This document shows, piece by piece, positions 55,501 through 63,084 of a stretch of 64,000 nt of DNA. The first letter of the stretch is position 1; each line of letters opens with the position of its first letter. The translations under genes and the position numbers were made by a program. The notes beneath the pieces are model-generated. The model was not told the origin of the DNA, searched no databases, and saw only the letters and a program-made list of their open reading frames with translations. This stretch comes from Streptosporangium brasiliense (GTDB lineage Bacteria > Actinomycetota > Actinomycetes > Streptosporangiales > Streptosporangiaceae), in the NCBI RefSeq assembly GCF_030811595.1, contig NZ_JAUSRB010000002.1, positions 496,001-560,000 on the forward strand, given 5' to 3'.

Positions 55501-55781
55501 CCCGGCTGCTGGGGGCCGCGCACCGGCTACGGCAGTCGACCGGCGTCGTGCTCGCCGGGCTGCGGCCCTTCCACGACGCCCACACGAGGGCGGGCCGCCT
55601 CATCCGCCGCACACTCGACGCCCGCGCCTACGCGACCGCCTTCGAGCACGGCGCCCACACCGAGGACGTCATCGGCCTGGCCCTGGAGGAGGACCCGGTC
55701 GGCGGGGATCGCGGGGGCCGTGGTGCGGGAGCCGTTAAAAACAGCTTCAGCAGTTCACAAGCAAGACAGGACATCCCTTAG
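52578..55781 (+). CDS. AfsR/SARP-family transcriptional regulator (BTAD + NB-ARC + TPR-like)
   Basis: This is a 1067-residue protein. The N-terminal winged helix and BTAD domain span about 15-260 (FGVLGPLKVLRDG, LWGEDPPDGARNALQNYVMRLRR, AEQASALLREALGLWRGQPLSD). The NB-ARC ATPase follows, with Walker A TGLGGVGKTRLAL near residue 310 and LVLDNCEHVVD as Walker B. The C-terminal third is TPR-like. Two low-complexity inserts are odd: a Pro/Val/Leu run after GLQGEHCL (about 426-475) and repeats of GQDPVAVA (about 795-835). GTG 52578 and ATG 52581 are equally good starts. It probably activates the lectin gene or a more distant target. Confidence 0.9.
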   Translation: MMDARRDNRLSGTGFEFGVLGPLKVLRDGAPVAVGAAKQRVLLACLLIEANRVVPVETLTARLWGEDPPDGARNALQNYVMRLRRVLGGPGGGGPVRTCPQGYLIGVADDAIDLHRFDALVRHARTAVAAGEAEQASALLREALGLWRGQPLSDVPSEPLQREVVPALTERRLGAVELRIEADLALGRHQDVLPELRELTGAHPLKERFWAQRMLALYRSGRQGEALQCYRTVSEILSEELGIDPGAELRELHGRLLAADPALARPVPRDGGARAAGNLPAEMTTFVGRERQLVQAQRLLESTRLVTLTGLGGVGKTRLALRVAARVSHAFLDGVWLADLAPLTEPGLLDRAVAEALGIRDRSTRSGVDVLVEHLRDRQMLLVLDNCEHVVDAVAALMATLLRAAPGLRALATSRQRLGLQGEHCLPVPPLPVPPLLPVLAPSLPAPSLPVPPVPVPSVPPVPSVPPVPPPPAPARGGDEPLTRYEAVRLLADRAAASAPDFQITDRNRGAVAQLCRRLDGIPLAIELAAVRLSTLSVEEILDRLDDRFRLLTDSGARSAPRYHRTLRGVVDWSHDLCTEHERRLWARVSVFSGGFDLAAAEAVCSGEGLAHEDVMDVLAGLVHKSIVTASCPGDRTRYRLPETIRQYGQQRLDGLGQGTALRRRHRDHYRDLVARAAADWCGPREAEWMARLRQELPNLRAALDFCITQPGQAPAGVEIAAGLTRTRCWFFLGSLSEGRHWLERTLALSPRRPGPLRAGGAALITWIALCQGDQEAADAFLADCRDAARQLTGQDTVAVAGQDPVTAGQDPVAVAGQDPVTTAGQDPAVAGAVAAVEYIEGAHAMLVHGDARAIPLLARARDRFRQGGEVGDAHMATMMWAMAAAFLGDRDIAVAAGDAYLADAETSRGVWAHSWALWCLGLTELRHGEPRRAAALIRDSLRRQREIDDSWGPVWGVETLAWAVAAAGQHDHATRLLGAAHRLRQSTGVVLAGLRPFHDAHTRAGRLIRRTLDARAYATAFEHGAHTEDVIGLALEEDPVGGDRGGRGAGAVKNSFSSSQARQDIP
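53854..54002 (+). repeat. In-frame proline-rich repeat in the NB-ARC region
   Basis: Short repeats of CCCGTACCG and variants encode about 50 residues of PVPP, LPVPP and SVPPVP units between the LQGEHCL strand and the GGDEPLTRYEAVRLL helix. The frame is kept. Confidence 0.8.
54955..55065 (+). repeat. In-frame GQDPVAVA repeat
   Basis: Five imperfect units (GQDTVAVA, GQDPVTA, GQDPVAVA, GQDPVTTA, GQDPAVA) at a pitch of 21-24 bp interrupt the TPR-like region of the AfsR-like protein. Confidence 0.8.
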
Positions 55782-55801
55782 TTACGGGAACACCACATAA
55801 T

Positions 55802-58699
55802 GTGATCAATCCACCGGACTGCAGCGTGGTCGTCATCACCTACAACGACGCCGCACGGCTGCCCAGAGCCGTGCGGTCGGTGCTCGACCAGTCGCTGCGG
55901 AACGTCGAGGTGATCATCTCCGACGACGCGAGCACCGACGACACCGAACGGGTCGCGCGGGAGCTCCAGCGGGAGGACCCCCGGGTCCGCTACCTGCGCG
56001 CGGACGTCAACAGCGGCGGCTGCGGACGGCCGCGCAACAGCGGGGTGGCGGCGGCCCGCGCGCCGTACGTCATGTTCCTCGACAGCGACGACCGGCTGAC
56101 CCGGCACGCCTGCAAGAGCATGGTGCTGGAGATCGAACGGACCGGCGCCGACTTCGTCACCGGGCAGATCTCCCGGCTCTACGAGTGGAGCGGCAGGACG
56201 CAGAGCTACTACCCCGACCTGTTCGCCAGGCGCAGGACCGTCGAGGGGATCGCCCAGGAGCCCGAGCTGTTCCTCGACTCCTTCAGCACCAACAAGCTCT
56301 ACCCGGCCGAGCTGCTGCGGCGGCTGCCCTTCCGGGAGGACCTGTACTACGAGGACCACGTCTTCAGCGCCGAGCTCTACTGCGCCGCGCGGCGCTTCGC
56401 CGTGGTCCCGTGGGTCGTCTACCTCTGGCACCGGGCCCAGGAGAAGGACGGGGCACGGCTGTCCATCTCGCTGCGCGTCAAGGAGCTGGACAACGTCCGG
56501 CACCGGATCCGGGCGGCCCGGCTGAGCGACGACACCCTGCGCGCCCACGGCCTGGCCCACCTGGTGCCCGAGCGCCATCGCCGTTTCCTCCGCCAGGACC
56601 TGCGGGTCTACCTCAACCCATTGCCCTCGCGCGACCTGGCGTGGGCCGAGGAGTTCGCCTCGCTCGTCCGGCCCTACCTGGCCGAGATCGACCCCGAGGT
56701 CTTCACGCGGATCGAGCCGGTCGCCCGGGTCTGCTGCGGGCTGATCCTCGACGGCCGGACCGACGAGCTCCTGGTCGCCGCCCGCTCGCTGAACGGGCCG
56801 CAGGCCGCGCCGCGCTCCGCCGTACGGCAGGGCGGCCGGACCTACTGGGGCACCGTCCCCGACGAGCGGATGGACATCACCTCGCTGCGGATGGCCGAGC
56901 TGCCCTACACCGCCTCCCGGCTCCGTCACGAGGCCGCCTTCACCGGCGAGGGCACCCGGGTCACGCTGACGATCAGGACCTACGACCCGTTCGGGGTGCT
57001 CGCCGCCAACCCCGGCTGGAGCGCGTCCCTGCGCATGTGGGACCGGCAGGTGCCGCTGGCACCGCGCGCGCAGGACGACGGCAGCCACCTGAGCGAGGCG
57101 ACCGTCGACCTCGCCACGTTCAGGCATGGCCCACTGGGCTTCGGCGGCCACTACGACCCCCAGGTCGGGATCGTCCGCGCCGACGGCCGGGTGACCACCG
57201 ACCGGCTGCTCGTCGACCCGGCCGCCGGGCCGTTCACCGCCACCGTCCCCGGGCACCGGGTCACGGTCAGGGCGGAGGGGCACGCCGCGGTCCTGCGGGT
57301 GCAGTGGCGGCGCAGGGGCCTGCTCCGGCCGGTGCCCCGGCTGGGGCGGTTCGCCCGACGGGTGATCAGGCGGGTAGGGCGGCCGGAGGTGAAGCTCCGC
57401 GTCTACAAGGGCCTGATCAGGATCGTGCCGCCGCGCCGGGACCTGGCGCTGTTCGAGTCCGACGTCGGCGCCGGATACACCGGCAATCCGCGCTACGTCT
57501 ACGAGGAGCTCAGGCGGCGGCGGGCGCCCCTCGACATGGTCTGGTCCGTCGCCAGGAACAGGCGGAACTTCCCCGCCGACGCCAAGGTGGTGCGCCGCAT
57601 GAGCTGGCGCCATCTGTGGACCATGGCCAGGGCCGGCTACTGGGTGGACAGCCACGGCATGCCGCTGGGCTACCCCAAACCACCCAGGACCCGCTACCTG
57701 CAGACCTGGCACGGCCAGGGCATCAAGTCGGTCGGCTTCAACTCGCCGGACCTGCGGGCCGACTTCCCCGGGCCGCGGGAGCAGTGGCGGGCGGCGGTGG
57801 CGCGCTGGGACGCGCTGGTGTCGCCGAGCGCCGAGTTCGAACGGGTCTTCCTGCCGTCCCACGGATACGAGGGGCCGGTCCTGCGCTACGGCTCACCCCG
57901 GTGCGACGTGCTCGTCCACGGCGACGACGGGGCCGTACGGCGGGTCAGGGAGCGTCTGGAGCTCCCGCCGGGGCGCAGGGTGCTGCTGTACGCGCCCACC
58001 TACCGGGACCGGGCCAGATCCTCCGGGCGGTCCGTCCGGGCCGACCTGACCATGATGGCCGAGGCGCTCGCCGACGAATGGGTGGTGATCCTGCGCCCCC
58101 ACCCGGTGGAGCGCTACCGGGTGCCGCAGGACCTGCGCCACTTCGTCCGCCCGGCCGGCTCCTATCCCGAGGTCAACGACCTGATGCTGGCCTCCGACGC
58201 GCTGCTGACCGACTACTCCTCCCTGATGTGCGACTACGCGATCACCGGCCGGCCGATGCTGTTCCTGATCGACGACTGGGACGAATACCGGCGCGTGGAG
58301 CGGGGTGTCTACCACGACCTGCCGTCGATCGCCCCCGGTCCCTGCCTGACCACCACGGAGGAGCTGATCGGCGCGCTCCGCGATCTCGACGGGGTGGCCG
58401 CGTCGTTCGCCGCCCGATACATCGCCTTCCGCCGGACGTGGTGCGCCGACGAGAAGGGGCACGCCTCGGCGAAGGTGGTGGACGCCTTCTTCGGCCCGGC
58501 CCCGGCCCCGGCCGGCGGACGGGCCCGGATCAACGGCCACGCCCGGGACGACGACCGCACTCGGGACGACGACCGCACTCGGGACGGCAGCCGTACTGGG
58601 GACGGCGTCCGCGGCCGGGACGGCGCGCGGCGGACGGTCCGCCTGCCCCTGCCGGCGTGGTCGCCCATCCGGCTCACCCCGCCGTGGTGGTCGCGGTGA
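55802..58699 (+). CDS. Fused GT2 glycosyltransferase and TagF-like polyol-phosphate transferase
   Basis: This is a 965-residue protein from a GTG at 55802. The N-terminal GT-A domain (about 8-230) has SVVVITYNDAARLPRAVRSVL, ISDDASTDDTE and the DxD-type FLDSDDR. After an intermediate domain, the C-terminal half is a CDP-glycerol glycerophosphotransferase (TagF) domain: YLQTWHGQGIKSVGF near residue 630, LLYAPTYRD, ILRPHPVERYR and LLTDYSSLMCDYAITGRP. It should add a sugar and poly(polyol phosphate) to a wall polymer at the inner membrane face. The tail has Asp/Arg repeats (RDDDRTRDDDRTRD). The next gene overlaps by 4 bp. Confidence 0.9.
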   Translation: MINPPDCSVVVITYNDAARLPRAVRSVLDQSLRNVEVIISDDASTDDTERVARELQREDPRVRYLRADVNSGGCGRPRNSGVAAARAPYVMFLDSDDRLTRHACKSMVLEIERTGADFVTGQISRLYEWSGRTQSYYPDLFARRRTVEGIAQEPELFLDSFSTNKLYPAELLRRLPFREDLYYEDHVFSAELYCAARRFAVVPWVVYLWHRAQEKDGARLSISLRVKELDNVRHRIRAARLSDDTLRAHGLAHLVPERHRRFLRQDLRVYLNPLPSRDLAWAEEFASLVRPYLAEIDPEVFTRIEPVARVCCGLILDGRTDELLVAARSLNGPQAAPRSAVRQGGRTYWGTVPDERMDITSLRMAELPYTASRLRHEAAFTGEGTRVTLTIRTYDPFGVLAANPGWSASLRMWDRQVPLAPRAQDDGSHLSEATVDLATFRHGPLGFGGHYDPQVGIVRADGRVTTDRLLVDPAAGPFTATVPGHRVTVRAEGHAAVLRVQWRRRGLLRPVPRLGRFARRVIRRVGRPEVKLRVYKGLIRIVPPRRDLALFESDVGAGYTGNPRYVYEELRRRRAPLDMVWSVARNRRNFPADAKVVRRMSWRHLWTMARAGYWVDSHGMPLGYPKPPRTRYLQTWHGQGIKSVGFNSPDLRADFPGPREQWRAAVARWDALVSPSAEFERVFLPSHGYEGPVLRYGSPRCDVLVHGDDGAVRRVRERLELPPGRRVLLYAPTYRDRARSSGRSVRADLTMMAEALADEWVVILRPHPVERYRVPQDLRHFVRPAGSYPEVNDLMLASDALLTDYSSLMCDYAITGRPMLFLIDDWDEYRRVERGVYHDLPSIAPGPCLTTTEELIGALRDLDGVAASFAARYIAFRRTWCADEKGHASAKVVDAFFGPAPAPAGGRARINGHARDDDRTRDDDRTRDGSRTGDGVRGRDGARRTVRLPLPAWSPIRLTPPWWSR

Positions 58700-59832
58700 G
58701 CCCGGAGCCGCGCGTCCGGACGGGTCCGGAGCCGCATGTCCGGACGGGTCCGGTGGTGTTCGCCTGCATGGACGCCGACACGCTCGGCGGGATACAGCGG
58801 GTCACCCACACCGTGGCGCAGGGCCTGGCCGAGCGGGGGCACGACGTGCACGTGGTCGGGCTGCACCGGGCCGAGAGCCCGTTCCGCTACGTGGAGCGGC
58901 CCGGATACCGGCACCACGTGATCCACCGCACGCCGATCGGCAAGGTCTCCCGGCTGGGCAGGCACCGCGAGCGCCGCGTGCTCGGAGGGCTGTTCCGGGA
59001 GCTGGGGGCCGGCTTCGCGGTGCTCGCCTCCCCGGGTGTGGTGACCCGGCTCGCGCCCCTGCTCCCGGAGCACCTGCTCCCGATCGGCCAGTATCACGGG
59101 TCCTACGAGCACGCGCGGGGCTCCTGGCACCTCGGCTCGGTCCGGGGCCACTACGGCCGGCTGGAGAAGGCGGTGTTCCTCAGCGAGGACGACGCCTGGC
59201 TGTTCTCCGAGCACGCGCTGCTGCCCAACACCTGGGCCATCCCCAATCCGCTGCCCGCCTGGCCGACGCGGACCGCCGAGCTGACCGGCCACCGGGTGCT
59301 CGGGGTCGGCAGGCTGGAGGGCGTCAAGCGGTTCGACCGGTTGATCTCGGCCTTCGCGGAGTCCTGCCGCGCCGTGGGCGGGGACTGGGAGCTGCATCTG
59401 ATCGGCGAGGGCGAGGAGCTGGAGCGCCTCCGGTCGCACGCGCGGGCGTGCGGGGTGGCCCGCCGGGTGGTGTTCCGCGGCGCGGTGCCCGCCGCCGAGA
59501 TGGGCCGCGAGTATCTGGACGGATCGCTGCTCGGACTCTCCAGCGAGCACGAGGGGCTGCCGCTCGTGCTCGGCGAGGCCGCCTCCCACGGCGTGCCCTC
59601 GGTGGCCTTCGACGTGTCGGGCGGGGTGCGGACGCTGGTCGTCGACCAGGAGACCGGCCTACTGGTGCCGCCGGCCGACGTGACGGCCCTCGCCGCGGCC
59701 CTGGCCGGGCTGATGTCCTCGGTGGAGGAGCGGCGGCGGCTGGGCACCGCCGCTCGCGCGCACGTCGAGGCGTTCCGGCTGGAACGGGTCCTGGACCGCT
59801 GGGAGGCCCTGTTCGCGCAGGTCGGCCGCTGA
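58696..59832 (+). CDS. GT4-family glycosyltransferase
   Basis: The product has 378 residues from a GTG that overlaps the TagF fusion stop (GTGA). A GT-B fold is seen: N-terminal FACMDADTLGGIQRVTHTVAQGLAERGHDVHVVG, then VLGVGRLEGVKRFDRLISAF and the sugar-nucleotide site HLIGEGEELERLR...EMGREYLDGSLLGLSSEHEGLPLVLGEAASHGVPSVAF with the E-x7-E pattern. It probably adds a hexose to the same wall polymer. The first 20 residues contain a repeat (EPRVRTGPEPHVRTGP) that may precede the real domain start. Confidence 0.9.
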   Translation: MSPEPRVRTGPEPHVRTGPVVFACMDADTLGGIQRVTHTVAQGLAERGHDVHVVGLHRAESPFRYVERPGYRHHVIHRTPIGKVSRLGRHRERRVLGGLFRELGAGFAVLASPGVVTRLAPLLPEHLLPIGQYHGSYEHARGSWHLGSVRGHYGRLEKAVFLSEDDAWLFSEHALLPNTWAIPNPLPAWPTRTAELTGHRVLGVGRLEGVKRFDRLISAFAESCRAVGGDWELHLIGEGEELERLRSHARACGVARRVVFRGAVPAAEMGREYLDGSLLGLSSEHEGLPLVLGEAASHGVPSVAFDVSGGVRTLVVDQETGLLVPPADVTALAAALAGLMSSVEERRRLGTAARAHVEAFRLERVLDRWEALFAQVGR

Positions 59833-59866
59833 CCGCCGGCCCGGCGGAAGCGTCCGTCCGGGCGGG

Positions 59867-60910
59867 TCAGCCGTTGACCTTGGCGGGTTCGGTGCGGGGC
59901 AGCGGCACCCCGGCCAGCACGAGCTGGCCGGCGGTGAGCCGGGCGCCCAGCGGGTTCGGCTCGCGGAGCCGTATCAGCCGGTCGAAGGCCACCCGCTTGA
60001 CCCGGGCCAGCTTGCGCTTGGCCGCGGTCCGCTCGTAGGCGACCATCCGCGAGGTGTCGGTCTTCGGCGCCCCGCTGAGCTCGTAGCCGTAGGTCTCCAG
60101 CCGGTCTCCGAGGACGCTCTCGCACAGCGAGATCTCCCAGGGATCCAGCCGCTCCCGCCAGGAGCCCGACCGCGAGGTGGTCACGTCCTCGTGCGTACGC
60201 GAATGCCAGGTCTTGCGCTCGGGGCAGGCGATGCCGGCCACCAGTTTCGGCTCACACATGTCCGGGGCGAACTCCTCGCCGAGGAACTCGCACAGCCGGC
60301 GCAGATGGGCCTCGGGGTCGGTCGTCAGGTCCTCGTAGCGCAGTTCGTGGTAGCTGCCCTCGGGGAGCTTGGGCGCGCCGTGCCGGGCGAAGTCGATCGC
60401 CTCGGCCCAGCCGGCGACCGCGCTGTAGACGCTCCCGTTGTACCAGGGCATCTCCTTCAGCGACGCCACGCAGTCCCGGCCGTCCCTGATCAGGTGGACG
60501 AACTGGGCGTCCGGGAAGAGCCGGAGCAGCACGTCGATGTGCTGGAAGTACGACGGCCGCTTGTCGCCCCAGCGCGGCTTGCCGTGCCGGGTCGCGTAGG
60601 AGCGCAGGATGATGCCCAGTGCCGAGCCGAGCGTCGGCGGCCCGTCGACGATCTGCCGGATGACCTCCTCGCCGTCCAGCCCCAGATCGTGGAAGCGCGA
60701 CTGGCGGCGGTTGACCACCCACTCGGCCAGCTCCCGCCTGCGTGCCGGGTCGTTCAGATCGCCGAAGTGCAGCCGCCGCTGGTAGGCGGTGACCATGAAC
60801 CGGGTCTCCGGAGGGATCGCGATGCGGGGGTGGGCGTGCGTCATGAGCTGCAGCATCGTCGTCCCCGAGCGGGGACAGCCCACGATGAAGATCGGCCGAT
60901 CCGACTGCAT
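59867..60910 (-). CDS. Sulfotransferase, copy 2 of a tandem pair
   Basis: This 347-residue sulfotransferase would use PAPS to sulfate a glycan or lipid. The 5'-phosphosulfate loop is GCPRSGTTMLQLM (11-23). The 3'-phosphate region is FVHLIRDGRDCVASLKEMPW, followed by YHELRYEDLTTDPEAHLRRLCEFLGE. It lies 2 bp below a second sulfotransferase and is clearly a duplicate of it; an 81-nt internal stretch differs at one base. Acceptor unknown; the neighbours suggest a cell-envelope glycopolymer. It ends convergent with the GT4 gene. Confidence 0.9.
   Translation of the reverse strand: MQSDRPIFIVGCPRSGTTMLQLMTHAHPRIAIPPETRFMVTAYQRRLHFGDLNDPARRRELAEWVVNRRQSRFHDLGLDGEEVIRQIVDGPPTLGSALGIILRSYATRHGKPRWGDKRPSYFQHIDVLLRLFPDAQFVHLIRDGRDCVASLKEMPWYNGSVYSAVAGWAEAIDFARHGAPKLPEGSYHELRYEDLTTDPEAHLRRLCEFLGEEFAPDMCEPKLVAGIACPERKTWHSRTHEDVTTSRSGSWRERLDPWEISLCESVLGDRLETYGYELSGAPKTDTSRMVAYERTAAKRKLARVKRVAFDRLIRLREPNPLGARLTAGQLVLAGVPLPRTEPAKVNG
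60440..60520 (-). repeat. 81-bp patch nearly identical to 61453-61533
   Basis: This stretch encodes the conserved DAQFVHLIRDGRDC...LKEMPWY region of the sulfotransferase. It matches the same region of the upstream copy at 61453-61533 with one mismatch, while the flanks differ far more. Confidence 0.85.
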
Positions 60911-60912
60911 TG

Positions 60913-61923
60913 TCAGACCTTCGCCAGCTCGCCGAGCTGCCGGGTGGTGAGCTGGGCGGCCACCGGACTCGGCTCGCGGAAGCGGTTCAGGCGGTCACGG
61001 AACTCCTTGCGTCGGCGGGCCCAGCGCCGCTTGGTCGCCGCCCTCTCGCACGCCTCGACGTGCTCCCGGCCCGCCTTGGGGGCCCCGCTCAGCTCGTACC
61101 CGTTGGCCGTCAGCCGCTCGGCCAGCACGGTCTCGCAGACCGAGAGCTCCCAGGGCTCCAGCCTGGACTTCCACGAGCCGGTCCGGGCGGTGGTCACGTC
61201 TCCGTGGGTGTTGCTGTGCCAGACCTTGTGCTCGGGGATCGCCATCCGGGCCACATGCTGCGGCTCGCTCATCGCCGGGTCGTAGTCCTCGCCGAGGAAG
61301 TCGCACAGCTTGCTGAGCTCGGTCTCCGGGTAGGCCGTCAGGTCCTCGTAGCGCAGCTCGTAGTAGCTGTCGGCCGGGAGGTTCTTGGCGTGCCGCCGGC
61401 CGAAGTCGATCGCCTCGGCCCAGTTGGTCACCGCGTGGAAGATGTCCTTGGTGTACCAGGGCATCTCCTTCAGCGACGACACGCAGTCCCGGCCGTCCCT
61501 GATCAGGTGGACGAACTGGGCGTCCGGGAAGAGGCGCAGCAGTAGGTCCACGTGGTGGTAGTAGCTGGGCCGCTTGTCGCCCCAGCGGGACTTGCTGTGC
61601 TGCTCGGCGTAGGAGCGGAAGGTGATGCCCATCGCCGAGCCCAGCGTGGGCGGCCCGGCGGCGATGCTCTCGATCAGCTCTTCCCCGTTGAGCTTGAGCT
61701 CCTTGAACTTGGTGTCCTTGTCGCTCACGATCCATCGGCCCAGCCTGCGCCGGTTCCCCTGCTCGCGCAGGTCCCCGAAGACGAACCTGCGGTAGTAACC
61801 GGGCACCACGAACCGTGTCTCCGGAGGCACCGCGATGCGCGGATGCGAGTGCAGCATGAGCTGCAGCATGGTGGTGCCGGAGCGCGGGCAGCCGATCACA
61901 AAGATCGGTCGGTCTGACTGCAT
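60913..61923 (-). CDS. Sulfotransferase, copy 1 of a tandem pair
   Basis: This 336-residue protein has the same architecture as the downstream copy: PAPS loop GCPRSGTTMLQLMLHSHPR (11-29), FVHLIRDGRDCVSSLKEMPWY and YYELRYEDLTAYPETELSKLCDFLGE. Its stop is 2 bp before the next start, so the two are co-translated. It starts 25 bp below the CDP-alcohol phosphatidyltransferase gene. Differences in the N- and C-terminal thirds suggest distinct acceptors or sites on one polymer. Confidence 0.9.
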   Translation of the reverse strand: MQSDRPIFVIGCPRSGTTMLQLMLHSHPRIAVPPETRFVVPGYYRRFVFGDLREQGNRRRLGRWIVSDKDTKFKELKLNGEELIESIAAGPPTLGSAMGITFRSYAEQHSKSRWGDKRPSYYHHVDLLLRLFPDAQFVHLIRDGRDCVSSLKEMPWYTKDIFHAVTNWAEAIDFGRRHAKNLPADSYYELRYEDLTAYPETELSKLCDFLGEDYDPAMSEPQHVARMAIPEHKVWHSNTHGDVTTARTGSWKSRLEPWELSVCETVLAERLTANGYELSGAPKAGREHVEACERAATKRRWARRRKEFRDRLNRFREPSPVAAQLTTRQLGELAKV

Positions 61924-61948
61924 GACAACGAACCCCCGTAAAAGATGA

Positions 61949-62782
61949 TCAAACAGGTACGCGCTGCACGTTCTCCGGGTGCGGCACGGTAGGCACGGCC
62001 CGGGTGAACAGCCACATGCGGTAGATCAAAAAGACCTCGTTGAGGAGGAGCAGCACCCCCGCGACGATCGAGACGGGCAGCAGCGCCGCCACCCCGATCA
62101 GCGGGGCGACCACGAACACCGCCGCGTGGAACTCGATGCCGCTGATCAGGTGGGTCCGCACCCGGTGGCGGACCAGGAACCGGCCGAACCTGCGGCGCAG
62201 GCCGATCGGCCTGGCGGTCCGGGGCTCCCCGGGCTGCCGGGGCTGCCGGGGCACCATCGGTTCGACCTTCGCCCGGGGCTCCGGCCTGTTCTCCTTGACC
62301 ACCTCGCGGACGCGCTTCATCTGCGGCGCGTTGACGTAGCGGAACAGGTCCAGGACGGCCACCCCGGCGCCGAGCATGATGTAGGAGACGTCCCTCGTCG
62401 CCATGTACTGGCCGAACGCCAGCCCGACCGCGCAGCAGACCACCCGGATCCGGTCGCCCACGTAGTCGAGCCAGAGGCCGAACGCGGTCCCCGTCGCCTT
62501 GAGCCGCGCGATCTTCCCGTCCATGCAGTCGACCATGAAGCTCACGTAGAACAGCGCGGCCCCCGCCACGAGCTGTCCCAACGCGAAACAGACCGCCGAC
62601 CCCATTCCGAGAACCAGCGACAGACGTGTGAGCCCGTTGGGGGTCATGGCTGTGTGGTTGGCGACGAGCAGTGTGAGCCTGCACGCCACCGGATCGACCA
62701 CGAAGACCGTCCACCAGGAGTCTCTTCGTTTGCGGGTCGCGTGAACGTCGTTCAACGAATAGGCCCTCATGCCTTCAAGCAT
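61949..62782 (-). CDS. CDP-alcohol phosphatidyltransferase
   Basis: This is a membrane enzyme of about 277 residues that moves a phospho-alcohol from a CDP-alcohol to an acceptor. The full signature D-x2-D-G-x2-A-R-x8-G-x3-D-x3-D is present (VDCMDGKIARLKATGTAFG..., aspartates at 85, 88, 106, 110). Several membrane helices surround it, with a basic cytoplasmic loop (KRVREVVKENRPEPRAKVEP) midway. The start is uncertain: ATG at 62782 has an upstream AGGGTGG; ATG at 62836 would add 18 residues with poor codon bias. It is the first gene of a unit with the two sulfotransferases. It may make a lipid anchor or polyol phosphate for the wall polymer. Confidence 0.85.
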   Translation of the reverse strand: MLEGMRAYSLNDVHATRKRRDSWWTVFVVDPVACRLTLLVANHTAMTPNGLTRLSLVLGMGSAVCFALGQLVAGAALFYVSFMVDCMDGKIARLKATGTAFGLWLDYVGDRIRVVCCAVGLAFGQYMATRDVSYIMLGAGVAVLDLFRYVNAPQMKRVREVVKENRPEPRAKVEPMVPRQPRQPGEPRTARPIGLRRRFGRFLVRHRVRTHLISGIEFHAAVFVVAPLIGVAALLPVSIVAGVLLLLNEVFLIYRMWLFTRAVPTVPHPENVQRVPV

Positions 62783-63024
62783 GGCCACCCTGCGTGATCG
62801 AAGGTTGACACTCGGGCGCCAAGAGAGCATCTCCATACCGGTTCTTGACCAGCAGCGTCATTCGGGGGCGCCGGTGCCCGCGACTCTCCCCGACGGACGA
62901 TCGGACAATTACCGTGATTTTCCGGGAAAGCATGCATGCCTACCCGAGTGCCGCCCCTGCCGGGGTTGCCGCCCGGTCCCCCGCGACACGGGCGCGACAC
63001 CCCGCCCCGGCCGCCGCCGCGGGG

Positions 63025-63064
63025 CCTGCGACCGTACGGCGGGCCCTGCGACCGTACGGCGGGC
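63025..63064. repeat. 20-bp exact tandem duplication
   Basis: CCTGCGACCGTACGGCGGGC occurs twice head to tail at 63025-63044 and 63045-63064. Each has an internal CCGTACGG palindrome. The array ends 20 bp from the stop of the right-edge TagF-like gene. Confidence 0.9.
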
Positions 63065-63084
63065 CCGCGAGGCGTCCGGCCGGG

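Noticed and set aside
60440..61533. Mobile element as cause of the duplicated sulfotransferases
   Set aside because: No transposase, terminal inverted repeats or target duplications are seen. A plain tandem duplication explains the pair.
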